Assembly (NCBI GenBank): GCA_023439835.1 | Contig: JAEXUW010000013.1 | Span: 62,001-126,000, forward strand | Direction: 5' to 3' | From: Bacillota bacterium | GTDB lineage: Bacteria; Bacillota; Clostridia; Oscillospirales; Ruminococcaceae | DNA: 64,000 bases | Shown here: positions 15,072 through 24,003 of the stretch, in pieces | Position numbering within the stretch: position 1 is the first letter of the stretch | How the letters are laid out: every line of letters begins with the position of its first letter | Notes under the pieces: generated by a model | Database searches by the model: none | The model's input: only the letters and a program-made list of their open reading frames with translations | What the model was told of the DNA's origin: nothing | Position numbers and translations under genes: made by a program

Positions 15072-16385
15072 TTATTTTTTTCTTTTGTCGATAACCCTTA
15101 CTGCCTTGCCCTCGCTTCTTGTAATGCTTTTCGGCTCAACAAGAGTAATTTTTGCGGCTATTCCGAGCGTTGATTCAATTTGTGATTTTATCTTAGCTTC
15201 CTGAACATTAAGGTTTTTAATCTCATCTGAAAACATCTCGGGAGTAAGCTCAACCTTGATTTCGAGAACGTCGGTGTTGTCAACTCTGTCAACGATAAGC
15301 TGATAATGCGGTGCGGTGCTACCCATTGAAAGAAGTACGCTTTCAACCTGTGACGGGAACACGTTGACACCTCTGATAATAAGCATATCGTCAGAGCGTC
15401 CTCTCGGCTTGAGCATTTTAATTAGCGTTCTTCCGCATTTGCAGGTGCCCTTTTCCAAAACCGCAATGTCCCTTGTTCTATATCTGATAAGCGGAAAAGC
15501 CTCCTTAGAAATACAGGTGAAAACAAGCTCACCCTCAGTTCCGTAGGGGAGAACCTCTAAGGTGTCAGGGTCGATTATTTCGGGAATGAAATGGTCCTCG
15601 TTAATATGCATTCCAGACTGGTCCTCACATTCAAAAGAAACGCCGGGACCGACAATTTCTGAAAGCCCGTAGATGTCAAAGGCTTTAAGACCGAGCTTAG
15701 ACTCAATTTCGGCTCTCATTTCCTCTGTCCACGGCTCTGCACCAAAAATACCGGCTTTTAGCTTTATATCATCTTTGCTGATACCCATTTCAGCCATGGT
15801 TTCAGCAAGATACAAAGCATATGACGGCGTACAGCAGATTATTGTTGAGCCGAAGTCTTTGATTATGTTAATCTGTCGAGGGGTGTTTCCGACTGAAACC
15901 GGAATTGTCGTACAGCCGACCTTTTCAGCACCGTAGTGCATTCCTATTCCGCCTGTGAAAAGCCCATAGCCGTATGAAACGTGAAGAAAGTCCTTGCTTG
16001 AGCCACCCGCAGCCGTTATTGCTCTTGCGGTGCATTCAGCCCACATGTCAATATCGTTTTTTGTATAGCCTACTACAATTTGCTTTCCTGTTGTTCCCGA
16101 TGAAGCGTGAAGCCTGACAACCTGATCCATCGGCACCGCAAACAGCCCATAAGGATAGGTGTCCCTTAAATCCTGTTTTGTGGTGAAGGGGAGCTTCGCT
16201 AAGTCGGCAACCGATTTAATTTCGTTAGGGTTTATTCCGGCGGCATCCATTCTTTCACGGTATGCTGGCACATTCTCATAAACGTGTCTGACTGTTTTTG
16301 AAAGGCGAAAGCTCTGAAGAGCCTCCATCTCGTGGGGGAGAGCGCACTCCATGTTTTCGTTCCAGTAGTTTGACAATTCAATCAC
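15072..16385 (-). CDS. paaK: phenylacetate--CoA ligase (AMP-forming), copy 1
   Basis: This 437-residue adenylate-forming enzyme activates aryl acetates to CoA thioesters. Visible are the phosphate loop LHASSGTTGKQIVVGYT near residues 93-109, YGLSEIVGPG, the IRYRTRDI segment and GRSDDMLIIRGVNVFPSQ. In fermenters such enzymes next to indolepyruvate oxidoreductase process arylacetate/aryl-CoA, and could act in the ATP-yielding direction only indirectly. A second copy is encoded at the other end of the same operon. Confidence 0.93.
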   Translation of the reverse strand: MIELSNYWNENMECALPHEMEALQSFRLSKTVRHVYENVPAYRERMDAAGINPNEIKSVADLAKLPFTTKQDLRDTYPYGLFAVPMDQVVRLHASSGTTGKQIVVGYTKNDIDMWAECTARAITAAGGSSKDFLHVSYGYGLFTGGIGMHYGAEKVGCTTIPVSVGNTPRQINIIKDFGSTIICCTPSYALYLAETMAEMGISKDDIKLKAGIFGAEPWTEEMRAEIESKLGLKAFDIYGLSEIVGPGVSFECEDQSGMHINEDHFIPEIIDPDTLEVLPYGTEGELVFTCISKEAFPLIRYRTRDIAVLEKGTCKCGRTLIKMLKPRGRSDDMLIIRGVNVFPSQVESVLLSMGSTAPHYQLIVDRVDNTDVLEIKVELTPEMFSDEIKNLNVQEAKIKSQIESTLGIAAKITLVEPKSITRSEGKAVRVIDKRKK

Positions 16386-16398
16386 TCCTGTAAAAAAT

Positions 16399-17742
16399 TT
16401 ATGTTGGGGAATAGCCTTCGCAGAATTTCATTTCATTTCCGCCGAAATCCTTATCAATAGTTTCACGGCTTGAAAATATAATTTTCACTTCGTCGGGCGA
16501 GAAAATGCCAAGCTCATCGGTTTTTCCCAGAAAATTCAGATATTCATCCTCAAGCATGGACTTCATGCCTGTTTTCTCGCTTTTATTCAAATCCTTGTTT
16601 TTGTTAAAGAAGATAAAGGTTCGCCCTGAAAAGCTGACAACTTTATATATCGGGATTGAAGAATAAACGGTTCTGATGAATTTCTCAAAATTCTCGGCGG
16701 CGATTTTGCTTATAGTATCTCTCAAATGCCGGTTAAGGTTAAAAAACAAAACCTCAAAGCTTTTAATATTGCTGTCGGGACAAATCTTATATTTTCGGTT
16801 AAGAATAAAAAACTGCTTTGTGGTTTCAAGCTTTACATCTTTAAGCTTTTCTGTTGGCATTTCCTCAAGAAAGCTCTCCTTATTCATAAAGGAAATTTCA
16901 AGAACGGGATGTGCCGAAAGGCTTGAAGGGTTAAGGTCAATGAGCTTGAAGTTTACAGCAAAAATACCGTAGGTATCGTCAAGCCAGCTTCCTAAATCTT
17001 TAAATATAGGGGAAAGAGGCTCTTTTTTTGCGGAAAGCTTGAAGGCAACATCCCGAAATCTGTCATAAGGCTTAGCGGGAGGCTCGGGAGAAGGCGGGGC
17101 TTTTTGAATCGGTTTATTCTTTTGAGGTTTTTGAGAAGTGTTATGCTTATAAGAGGGAAGCTCGAACAAAGGCCCGTTTTTCGTTGAGGACGGCTTTTCG
17201 GGTGGCTTTTCAGGCGGTTTTTGTTCAAGCAGTTTTTCAGGTTGAATATCTGGGGTTTTTTTCTCGGGAAGTTTTTCTTCGGGCGGTTTTTCAGACTTCA
17301 CCGAAGTTGGCGTAGCCTTTGCCTTTTCACTTTTGAAAGGAGCTGTGTCAACCGCACCTTGAGCTTTCTCAGTCTTGCTCTTTACTTCCTCACTCACTGA
17401 GGATATGTCATCTAAATGAAACATATTAACGGAAAGGTACAGAACATTAGGGTCGTCGGTAATTCCATACTGCTTATTAATTTCAACAAAGAGAAGCGAA
17501 ATGATCTTGCTGATATTTGCTTTTTGACTTTGTGTGATGACACCGTCATATACAACGTAAAGCTGACACGATTTTTTTGCGTAATGTGCGTTTTCAAGCT
17601 TTTTAAAGACAATGTTCAATATGTGGATATTATATCGTCGTGAAAGCTGTGAAACAAGCTCTGCGTATGCGGGAGGCAGAGTGAGATTATTTTCTATAAT
17701 ATTAACGGTATCTTTATAAAGCCATTTATATGTATTTCTCAT
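16399..17742 (-). CDS. unrecognised two-domain protein with Pro/Glu/Lys linker
   Basis: I do not recognise this 447-residue protein. An N-terminal globular part (about 1-115), a long Pro/Lys/Glu-rich linker (about 120-225, with PPEEKLPEKK and PPEKPPEKP) and a C-terminal globular part (about 230-447) are visible. Both globular parts have a YxI-x(2)-N-x(2)-F/L pattern (YNIHILNIVFKKL; YGIFAVNFKLIDL), hinting at a repeated fold. There is no signal peptide, membrane segment or clear catalytic motif. I start at 17742 (MRNTYKW) because GGAGGC precedes that ATG; the upstream ATG would translate the ribosome binding site itself. It lies within the iorAB-paaK operon. Confidence 0.75.
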   Translation of the reverse strand: MRNTYKWLYKDTVNIIENNLTLPPAYAELVSQLSRRYNIHILNIVFKKLENAHYAKKSCQLYVVYDGVITQSQKANISKIISLLFVEINKQYGITDDPNVLYLSVNMFHLDDISSVSEEVKSKTEKAQGAVDTAPFKSEKAKATPTSVKSEKPPEEKLPEKKTPDIQPEKLLEQKPPEKPPEKPSSTKNGPLFELPSYKHNTSQKPQKNKPIQKAPPSPEPPAKPYDRFRDVAFKLSAKKEPLSPIFKDLGSWLDDTYGIFAVNFKLIDLNPSSLSAHPVLEISFMNKESFLEEMPTEKLKDVKLETTKQFFILNRKYKICPDSNIKSFEVLFFNLNRHLRDTISKIAAENFEKFIRTVYSSIPIYKVVSFSGRTFIFFNKNKDLNKSEKTGMKSMLEDEYLNFLGKTDELGIFSPDEVKIIFSSRETIDKDFGGNEMKFCEGYSPT

Positions 17743-17768
17743 GCTGCCTCCTTTCATTACGCTAAAAG

Positions 17769-18341
17769 TTAAATATTTCTGCCGGCTTCAAAGGCTTTTT
17801 TGTTAAGCTCTAAAAATTTAGGGGGGACGCACTCGGCAATCGATTCATTCCAAAACTTTATATCAAAATCAAGAAGCTTTGAAACGACGCCCATTATAAC
17901 CACATTAGAGGCTTTGGGATTCCCCAGCGCTTCAGCCTTTTCAAGCGCATTGACGGCAATAATGTCAATACCCAGTGTTTTTATTTTATCAACAATTCCC
18001 TCAGGATATACCGCAGCGCCGGTAATAACGGGCATAGGGTCGGTCTTCTGTGTCGAAACAATGAGCTTTCCGTCATTTTTCAAATACGGTATCCATCTTG
18101 CGGCTTCAAGCTGTTCAAAAGCGATGATTAAATCAGCTTCGCCCTTTTCGATAACAGGCGATGAAACGCTGTCACCGTATTTTACATAGGTCACGACAGA
18201 GCCGCCACGCTGTGACATTCCGTGAACCTCAGAAACCTTAACGTCCACACCCTGTGAAAGAATGACGTGCCCCATCAGCTTTGAGGCGAGAAGTGAGCCT
18301 TGACCGCCGACACCGACAATCATAATTGATTTTGTGTTCAT
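17769..18341 (-). CDS. iorB: indolepyruvate:ferredoxin oxidoreductase beta subunit
   Basis: IorB is the gamma-domain-like subunit that completes the thiamine-dependent enzyme converting arylpyruvates (indole-, phenyl- and hydroxyphenylpyruvate) to aryl-acetyl-CoA while reducing ferredoxin. The 190-residue protein shows GVGGQGSLLASKLMG near the N-terminus, SEVHGMSQRGGSVVTYVKYG and PVIEKGEADLIIAFE, all typical of the family. Its ATG overlaps the iorA stop by one base (TAATG), so the subunits are coupled. Confidence 0.95.
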   Translation of the reverse strand: MNTKSIMIVGVGGQGSLLASKLMGHVILSQGVDVKVSEVHGMSQRGGSVVTYVKYGDSVSSPVIEKGEADLIIAFEQLEAARWIPYLKNDGKLIVSTQKTDPMPVITGAAVYPEGIVDKIKTLGIDIIAVNALEKAEALGNPKASNVVIMGVVSKLLDFDIKFWNESIAECVPPKFLELNKKAFEAGRNI

Positions 18342-20077
18342 TAGTTTCCCCCTCCTATCGCATCAAACGGGCAGAGCGAAGCGCAAAGCGAGCAGCCTGT
18401 GCATTGTGTGCTGTCAATTTTTGCTGTTTTACCCTTCATTGAAATTGCGGGACAGCCGACATTTAGACAAGCCTTACAGCCTTTGCATTTATCAGCGTCA
18501 ACCACGAGCGGAGTGCTGTGCTTGACATATTTCAAAAGCGCACAAGGACGGCGCGCAATGATAACTGACGGCTCATTTGCTGCGAGCTCTTCTTTTATAG
18601 CTTTTTCAGTTTCTTTTAAGTCATAAGGGTCAATTACACGGATTCTGTTAATTCCGACGGCTTCGCATAGCTTTTCAAGCGAAACCTTTGCGGCAGGGTC
18701 ACCTTTAAGGTTGTAGCCAGTAGTCGGATTGTGCTGATGCCCCGTCATACCGGTGATAGAATTATCAAGGATAAGCACCGTCGAATTCGAGCCGTTATAG
18801 GCGATATTGACAAGCCCTGTGATTCCTGAATGCATGAAGGTTGAATCACCGATGACGGCGACGGTGTTTTTCTCTGCTTCTGCTCCTCTTGCTTTATTAA
18901 AGCCGTGAAGCCCAGAAATTGACGCACCCATGCAAATGGTGGTGTCCATTGCGTTTAATGGTGCAACAGCGCCGAGTGTATAACAGCCGATGTCACCGCT
19001 GACAGTCAGCTTTAACTTTTTCAGAGTATAAAACACCCCTCTGTGAGGACAGCCCGCACACATTACAGGCGGTCTGACCGGAACGCTTTCACCAAACGCT
19101 GAAAACTCAACCTTTTCACCGAGTATTTTTTCGGCAATAATCGACTGTGAGTATTCGCCGATTAACGAGAAAAGCTCTTTTCCGATTACTTTTATTCCAT
19201 GCTTTTTACAGTGGGTTTCAAAAATATCGTCAAGCTCCTCGAGCACATAAACAGTTTCAAACTTTGAAGCAAAATCCTCAATAAGCTTTACGGGAAGCGG
19301 GTTGACCATGCCGAGCTTTAAATAAGAAGCCTTTTCGCCGAGAGCCTCTTTGGCATACTGATATGACGTGCCGGAGGTGATAACGCCGATTTTTGCGCCG
19401 GAATTCATTTCGGTCTTGTTGATAGGTGCAGTTTCGGCATACTCTGTGAGCTTTAAGGTTCTTTCCTCAACGACAACGTGGCGAAGTCTGGCAAACGCAG
19501 GCATCATAACATACTTTTGCGGATTTTTTGTATAGTCCAAAACGCCGACCTCATTACGCTCAGAAATCTCAACAATACTCTGTGAATGAGAAATTCTTGT
19601 TGAAAGTCTTATAAGAACTGGCGTGTCGAACTTCTCTGAAAGCTCAAAGGCAAGCTTTGTGAATTCAAGACATTCAGAAGAATCAGACGGCTCAAGCATC
19701 GGGACCTTTGAGGCAATTGCATAGTGCCTTGAGTCCTGTTCGTTCTGTGAGGAGTGCATTCCCGGGTCGTCGGCGACAGCAATGACAAGTCCGCCGTTTA
19801 CGCCTGAATAAGCGACAGTGAAAAGCGGGTCAGCGGCAACGTTAAGACCGACATGCTTCATGGCGCAGAATGCCCTTGCACCGCCGATTGAAGCGCCTAT
19901 TGCAACCTCACAGGCAACCTTTTCGTTGGGTGCCCATTCGCTGTACATTTCGTCATATTTTGCGGCAAATTCAGTTATTTCTGTGCTGGGCGTGCCCGGA
20001 TAGCTTGAAATCACTGTTACTCCCGCTTCAAAAAGCCCTCTGGCAACTGCTTCGTTGCCGAGCATGAGTTTTTTCAT
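18341..20077 (-). CDS. iorA: indolepyruvate:ferredoxin oxidoreductase alpha subunit
   Basis: The 578-residue alpha subunit binds thiamine diphosphate and iron-sulfur clusters. It has the N-terminal pyrimidine-binding domain (SSYPGTPSTEI), the ThDP motif region GDIGCYTLG to GDSTFMHSGITGL with downstream N, and a C-terminal ferredoxin domain (CKGCKACLNVGCPAI and CTGCSLCASLCPFDAI) for two [4Fe-4S] clusters. I choose 20077 (MKKLMLGNEA) because CGGAGG lies at the right distance; the longer frame runs back into the upstream paaK gene. Reduced ferredoxin produced here can feed Rnf or the hydrogenase. Confidence 0.96.
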   Translation of the reverse strand: MKKLMLGNEAVARGLFEAGVTVISSYPGTPSTEITEFAAKYDEMYSEWAPNEKVACEVAIGASIGGARAFCAMKHVGLNVAADPLFTVAYSGVNGGLVIAVADDPGMHSSQNEQDSRHYAIASKVPMLEPSDSSECLEFTKLAFELSEKFDTPVLIRLSTRISHSQSIVEISERNEVGVLDYTKNPQKYVMMPAFARLRHVVVEERTLKLTEYAETAPINKTEMNSGAKIGVITSGTSYQYAKEALGEKASYLKLGMVNPLPVKLIEDFASKFETVYVLEELDDIFETHCKKHGIKVIGKELFSLIGEYSQSIIAEKILGEKVEFSAFGESVPVRPPVMCAGCPHRGVFYTLKKLKLTVSGDIGCYTLGAVAPLNAMDTTICMGASISGLHGFNKARGAEAEKNTVAVIGDSTFMHSGITGLVNIAYNGSNSTVLILDNSITGMTGHQHNPTTGYNLKGDPAAKVSLEKLCEAVGINRIRVIDPYDLKETEKAIKEELAANEPSVIIARRPCALLKYVKHSTPLVVDADKCKGCKACLNVGCPAISMKGKTAKIDSTQCTGCSLCASLCPFDAIGGGN

Positions 20078-20111
20078 TACATTTTCCTCCGTAAGTTTTA
20101 TATGGTAAAGG

Positions 20112-21413
20112 TCAGTTTCCTCTGAGGTCGAGAATACGCTTTGCCTTCCCCTGAAATCTTTCAAGTGTTTTATGTTCAACAAGGGAAACCTTTGTGTCAA
20201 TTCCTAATACTGTTTTAAGATTGTGATGGATTTTGTTTCTCAAGGCCTCAAGCTCACCGTAATTTTCAAGAAGCTTAGCGTCTGAAAGCTCAACCTTGAC
20301 CTCAAGAGCATCTGAGAATTTTTCTCTCGTGACAACAAGCTGATAGTGCGGGGCAATCTGGTCAAACGCCATGAGTACACTTTCAATCTGTGAGGGAAAT
20401 ACGTTAACGCCCCTGATTTTGAGCATATCATCGCTTCTGCCCTTGATTTTTGACATTCTCACAAAGGTTCTTCCGCACTGACAAGGCTCATAGTTAAGCT
20501 CGGTAATATCCTTTGTTCTGTATCTGAGCATCGGGATCCCCTCTTTGGTGAGGGTGGTTATGACAAGCTCACCCTGTTCACCTTTAGGAAGAACCTCCAA
20601 AGTCTGTGAGTTGATTATTTCAGCTAAGAAATGGTCCTCATTTATATGCATTCCGCAGCGGTATTTGCATTCGCCGCTAACGCCGGGGCCCATAAGCTCA
20701 CTCATTCCGTAGTTGTCGGTTGCAAAGAGATTAAGTGATTTTTCAATCTGACCACGCATTTCCTCGGTGCAACCCTCTGAGCCGAACAGACCAAGCTTCA
20801 GATGAATATTATCAAGCACGCCCATTTCGCTTGCCATTTCACCGATATACTGAGCATATGACGGTGTTGAAACAAGGGCAGAGGTTTTGAAATCCTGCAT
20901 TAGCATAATTTGCTTTTCGGTGTTCCCGCTTGAGGTGGGAACAATGGTAGCACCGATTTTTTCAAGTCCGTAGTGAAGCCCAAGAGCGCCGGTAAAAAGC
21001 CCATAGCCAAAAGCAATCTGAACGATATCTTCGTCGCTTGCTCCAACCGCCATGCAAAGTCTTGCGACGCAGTCGCCCCAGTTGTCAAGGTCACGCTGAG
21101 TATAGCCAACTACTGTGGGCTTGCCGGTTGTTCCAGACGATGCGTGAATACGGACGATTTTTTTCAAAGGCTGACCAAACAGGCCAAAAGGATATGTATC
21201 CCTTATATCCTCCTTTGTGGTATAGGGGATATACTCAATGTCTGAAAGTGATTTTATTTTTTCTGATGTAACGCCCGCCTCTGTTAATCGTTTATTATAA
21301 AACGGAATATTGTCAGTGCAGTACTTTACAAGCCATTTAAGTCGTTCAAGCTGAAGCTCTTCAAGCTTTTCGCGCGGCATAGTTTCAATTTCCTTCTGAA
21401 AGAACATAATCAA
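20112..21413 (-). CDS. paaK: phenylacetate--CoA ligase (AMP-forming), copy 2
   Basis: First gene of the aromatic operon. The 433-residue protein has IHASSGTTGKPTVVGYT, YGMSELMGPG, MLRYRTKDI and GRSDDMLKIRGVNVFPSQ, the same layout as the copy at 15072 but clearly diverged. Two copies in one operon suggest different aryl substrates, for example phenylacetate and indoleacetate. A promoter lies directly upstream, and AGGAG precedes the ATG. Confidence 0.93.
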   Translation of the reverse strand: MIMFFQKEIETMPREKLEELQLERLKWLVKYCTDNIPFYNKRLTEAGVTSEKIKSLSDIEYIPYTTKEDIRDTYPFGLFGQPLKKIVRIHASSGTTGKPTVVGYTQRDLDNWGDCVARLCMAVGASDEDIVQIAFGYGLFTGALGLHYGLEKIGATIVPTSSGNTEKQIMLMQDFKTSALVSTPSYAQYIGEMASEMGVLDNIHLKLGLFGSEGCTEEMRGQIEKSLNLFATDNYGMSELMGPGVSGECKYRCGMHINEDHFLAEIINSQTLEVLPKGEQGELVITTLTKEGIPMLRYRTKDITELNYEPCQCGRTFVRMSKIKGRSDDMLKIRGVNVFPSQIESVLMAFDQIAPHYQLVVTREKFSDALEVKVELSDAKLLENYGELEALRNKIHHNLKTVLGIDTKVSLVEHKTLERFQGKAKRILDLRGN

Positions 21414-21435
21414 ACTCCTTTATACAGATATTATA

Positions 21436-21464
21436 ATTATATACTGCTTTGTTATTAAAAACAA
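21436..21464 (-). promoter_or_regulatory. promoter of paaK-iorAB operon
   Basis: Minus-strand -35 TTGTTT (21459-21464) and -10 TATAAT (21436-21441) have 17-base spacing, just upstream of the 21413 ATG. Confidence 0.6.
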
Positions 21465-21476
21465 CCCCGAATACAC

Positions 21477-21515
21477 AAAAAAACACTAAAATCGCCGCAA
21501 ATTTCATTGCGGCGA
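21477..21515 (-). terminator. terminator of sodium/solute symporter gene
   Basis: On minus, TCGCCGCAA pairs with TTGCGGCGA, followed by TTTTAGTGTTTTTTT. Confidence 0.88.
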
Positions 21516-21540
21516 CTTAAATAGTGAAACAAACACTAAA

Positions 21541-23067
21541 TTATTTGCTATAGCAGGAAAAAACCTCGTCAATATATTTCTCATCTTTGGTTTTTGTGAG
21601 TGCGCTTATTATCGGGACGATTATCAGTCCGACAAGCATCGCAAAGGCGCCCGCGTTAATCGGTGAGAGTATATTCACCTTGAAGCCCAAGCCCTTCACC
21701 TTATCGACAAGCGAGGGGAAAAGGTTCATGCTAAAGAGCACCATGTGTATTACGGTGATTCCCACACCGGAAATGAAGCTTGCCCAAACCGCCTGTTTTG
21801 TGATTTTCTTTGAGAAAAGCCCATACACAAACGGCGCTAAGAATGCACCGGCGAGAGCGCCCCATGAAATTGACATGAGTGTGGTGATATATGTGTTAGG
21901 GTTTAGAGCAATTATTACTGAAATTATCAAGAAAACAGCAATGAAAAGTCTGATGAAAAATACCTGCTCCTTTTGGTCGGGCTTATTCTTTCTCAGCGGG
22001 TTGATAAGGTCAATGACAACAGTTGAGCTTGATGTGAGAACAAGTGATGACAGCGTTGACATTGATGCTGAAAGCACAAGCACCACGACTATTCCGATGA
22101 GAATGTCAGGCAGAGCCGTCTGAAGCATTTTCGGAACTATTGTGTCAAACATGAGCTTTCCGCCGCCTTCAGGAGTAATCTCAGCCTGAGTGACAAACAG
22201 CCTGCCGAATGCGCCCAAGAAATATGAGCCACCCGCAATGATTAATGCGAAAACTGTGGAGATGATGGTTCCTCTTTTAATAGCTGAGGTGTCTTTTATC
22301 GTGTAGAATTTATGTATCATCTGAGGGAGTCCCCAGGTCCCGAGCGAGGTGAGTATAACGACGCCGATGAGATTAATGGGGTCAGGCCCGAAGAGCGAGC
22401 CGAGTGAGCCGTCACCTGTTTCTTTAAGTGTTTTTATAGCGGTAAACATTCCGCCTTTTTCTGATAGCGCTGAAATAATTACGGCTATTATTCCGCCAAT
22501 CATAATAATACCCTGAATAAAATCGTTGATAGCGGTAGCCATGTATCCGCCGAGGATAACGTAAACTGCGGTCAGAATTGCCATTCCAATGATGCAGTAT
22601 TCAAACTTAATGTTGAATGCCATCTCAAAAAGTCTTGACAGTCCGTTATACACCGATGAAGTGTAGGGAATAAGGAAAATGAAAACAATCATTGCCGCTG
22701 TTATCTTGAGCGGGCGTGAATTGTATCTTTTCTCAAAGAATTCAGGCATTGTCGCCGCACTGAGATGCTTTGACATTGCACGTGTTCTTTCGCCGAGAAT
22801 AAGCCAAGCCAGCATACTGCCGACTATTGCGTTTCCGATGCCTATCCATGTTGCCGAAACGCCGTAGGTCCAGCCAAACTGACCCGCATAGCCGATGAAT
22901 ACAACCGCTGAAAAATATGATGTTCCATAAGCAAAGGCGGTGAACCATGCACCAAGATTTCGTCCCCCAAGAACAAACTCAGACACGTTAGCCGCTTTTT
23001 TTCTGCAATAAACGCCTATTCCAATCATTAAAATAAGATAGGCTATTAAAATTACCCAAGTTACCAT
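21541..23067 (-). CDS. putP: sodium/solute symporter, PutP-like
   Basis: The 508-residue SSS-family permease has about 13 membrane helices and the N-terminal VLGGRNLGAWFTAFAYGTSYF, which in PutP contributes to Na+ and substrate binding. ASMSTLSSLVLTSSS near residue 335 matches the second Na2-site helix. PutP imports proline with Na+, and pantothenate or other solutes are alternatives. Its position beside an amino-acid-fermentation operon fits amino-acid uptake. It is a single-gene unit with its own terminator. Confidence 0.88.
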   Translation of the reverse strand: MVTWVILIAYLILMIGIGVYCRKKAANVSEFVLGGRNLGAWFTAFAYGTSYFSAVVFIGYAGQFGWTYGVSATWIGIGNAIVGSMLAWLILGERTRAMSKHLSAATMPEFFEKRYNSRPLKITAAMIVFIFLIPYTSSVYNGLSRLFEMAFNIKFEYCIIGMAILTAVYVILGGYMATAINDFIQGIIMIGGIIAVIISALSEKGGMFTAIKTLKETGDGSLGSLFGPDPINLIGVVILTSLGTWGLPQMIHKFYTIKDTSAIKRGTIISTVFALIIAGGSYFLGAFGRLFVTQAEITPEGGGKLMFDTIVPKMLQTALPDILIGIVVVLVLSASMSTLSSLVLTSSSTVVIDLINPLRKNKPDQKEQVFFIRLFIAVFLIISVIIALNPNTYITTLMSISWGALAGAFLAPFVYGLFSKKITKQAVWASFISGVGITVIHMVLFSMNLFPSLVDKVKGLGFKVNILSPINAGAFAMLVGLIIVPIISALTKTKDEKYIDEVFSCYSK

Positions 23068-23190
23068 TCAATTACCCCCGTTATTCGCTTGAAAGCTTTA
23101 AATCTTTTTACCGATTATGCTTTAAAGCTTTTATTTAGTAAAGCAATATTTATTATAACATAAGGGGGAGAAATGTCAAGAATGATAATA

Positions 23191-23233
23191 AACAAAAAAA
23201 GCCGCCGCTTTCTGTGAGAAAAAGCGACGGAGC
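23191..23233 (-). terminator. terminator of NYN gene
   Basis: On minus, CCGTCGCTTT pairs with AAAGCGGCGG (one mismatch) across a loop, followed by CTTTTTTTG. Confidence 0.88.
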
Positions 23234-23236
23234 GTT

Positions 23237-23950
23237 CTATTTTTTCTTAATATATACAATTTTCTTTCGGGATTCAATGTCGAAGCATTTTAAAGAGCCG
23301 ATAAGTGGTGTGAGCTTGACAAAACCATAGTTTCTGACGTCAAAATCAGAAAAGCGTTTATAGAGAAAATTCCCGATGTCACTGAGCGGACACCAGCCGT
23401 CTTCATCTGATTTTTCATCGACGATTGAGAGGATTGCGCTTTTTACAGTTTCAAGACTTGTAACAGTTTCGTCCTTTGAGGAAAGTAATGCGTTCTTCTC
23501 TGGGTTTTCTATGCTTGCCGCTAGAATATCAAGGTATTTGAATTTGTTACAGGCGGCAACAAACGGGGGAGGCGTTTTCTTCTCACCCATACCGACAACG
23601 TACATTCCAGACTCTCTAAGTCGTGAGGCAAGCCTTGTGAAGTCACTGTCGCTTGATACAATGCAAAAGCCCTCAACATTTTTGCTGTAAAGAATGTCCA
23701 TAGCGTCGATAATCATGGCTGAGTCTGTTGCGTTCTTCCCCACTGTATAGCTGTACTGCTGAATAGGGGTGATGGAGTTGTTTAAAAGAATATTCTTCCA
23801 CGGGCCGAGAGATGGCTTTGTCCAGTCACCGTAAATTCTTTTATAGGTGACAACGCCGTCGTTTGAAAGCTCATCAAAAATGTGCTTTATATATTTGTCT
23901 GAAATATTGTCGGCATCAATTAATACCGCAAACCTTTTCTCGTCGTTCAT
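23237..23950 (-). CDS. NYN-domain (LabA/DUF88-like) putative nuclease with C-terminal LOTUS-like domain
   Basis: The 237-residue protein has a PIN-like NYN domain (about 5-150) with the acidic set expected for metal-dependent RNases: VLIDADNIS, KNATDSAMIIDAMD, and IVSSDSDFTRLASRLRE. The C-terminal ~70 residues (LSDIGNFLYKRFSDFDVRNYGFVKLTPLI) look like an OST-HTH/LOTUS domain, which binds RNA or G-quadruplexes in other proteins. It is likely an RNA-processing nuclease, with unknown substrate. GGAGG precedes the ATG, and it has its own terminator. Confidence 0.88.
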   Translation of the reverse strand: MNDEKRFAVLIDADNISDKYIKHIFDELSNDGVVTYKRIYGDWTKPSLGPWKNILLNNSITPIQQYSYTVGKNATDSAMIIDAMDILYSKNVEGFCIVSSDSDFTRLASRLRESGMYVVGMGEKKTPPPFVAACNKFKYLDILAASIENPEKNALLSSKDETVTSLETVKSAILSIVDEKSDEDGWCPLSDIGNFLYKRFSDFDVRNYGFVKLTPLIGSLKCFDIESRKKIVYIKKK

Positions 23951-23962
23951 TGCATACCTCCA

Positions 23963-23998
23963 GTTTAAAACGCCTGCGGCACTTTGCAGCAGGCGTCA
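23963..23998 (-). terminator. probable terminator of M23 peptidase gene
   Basis: On minus, ACGCCTGC pairs with GCAGGCGT, followed by only TTTTAAA, so it is weaker than its neighbours. Confidence 0.6.
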
Positions 23999-24003
23999 AT
24001 TTA

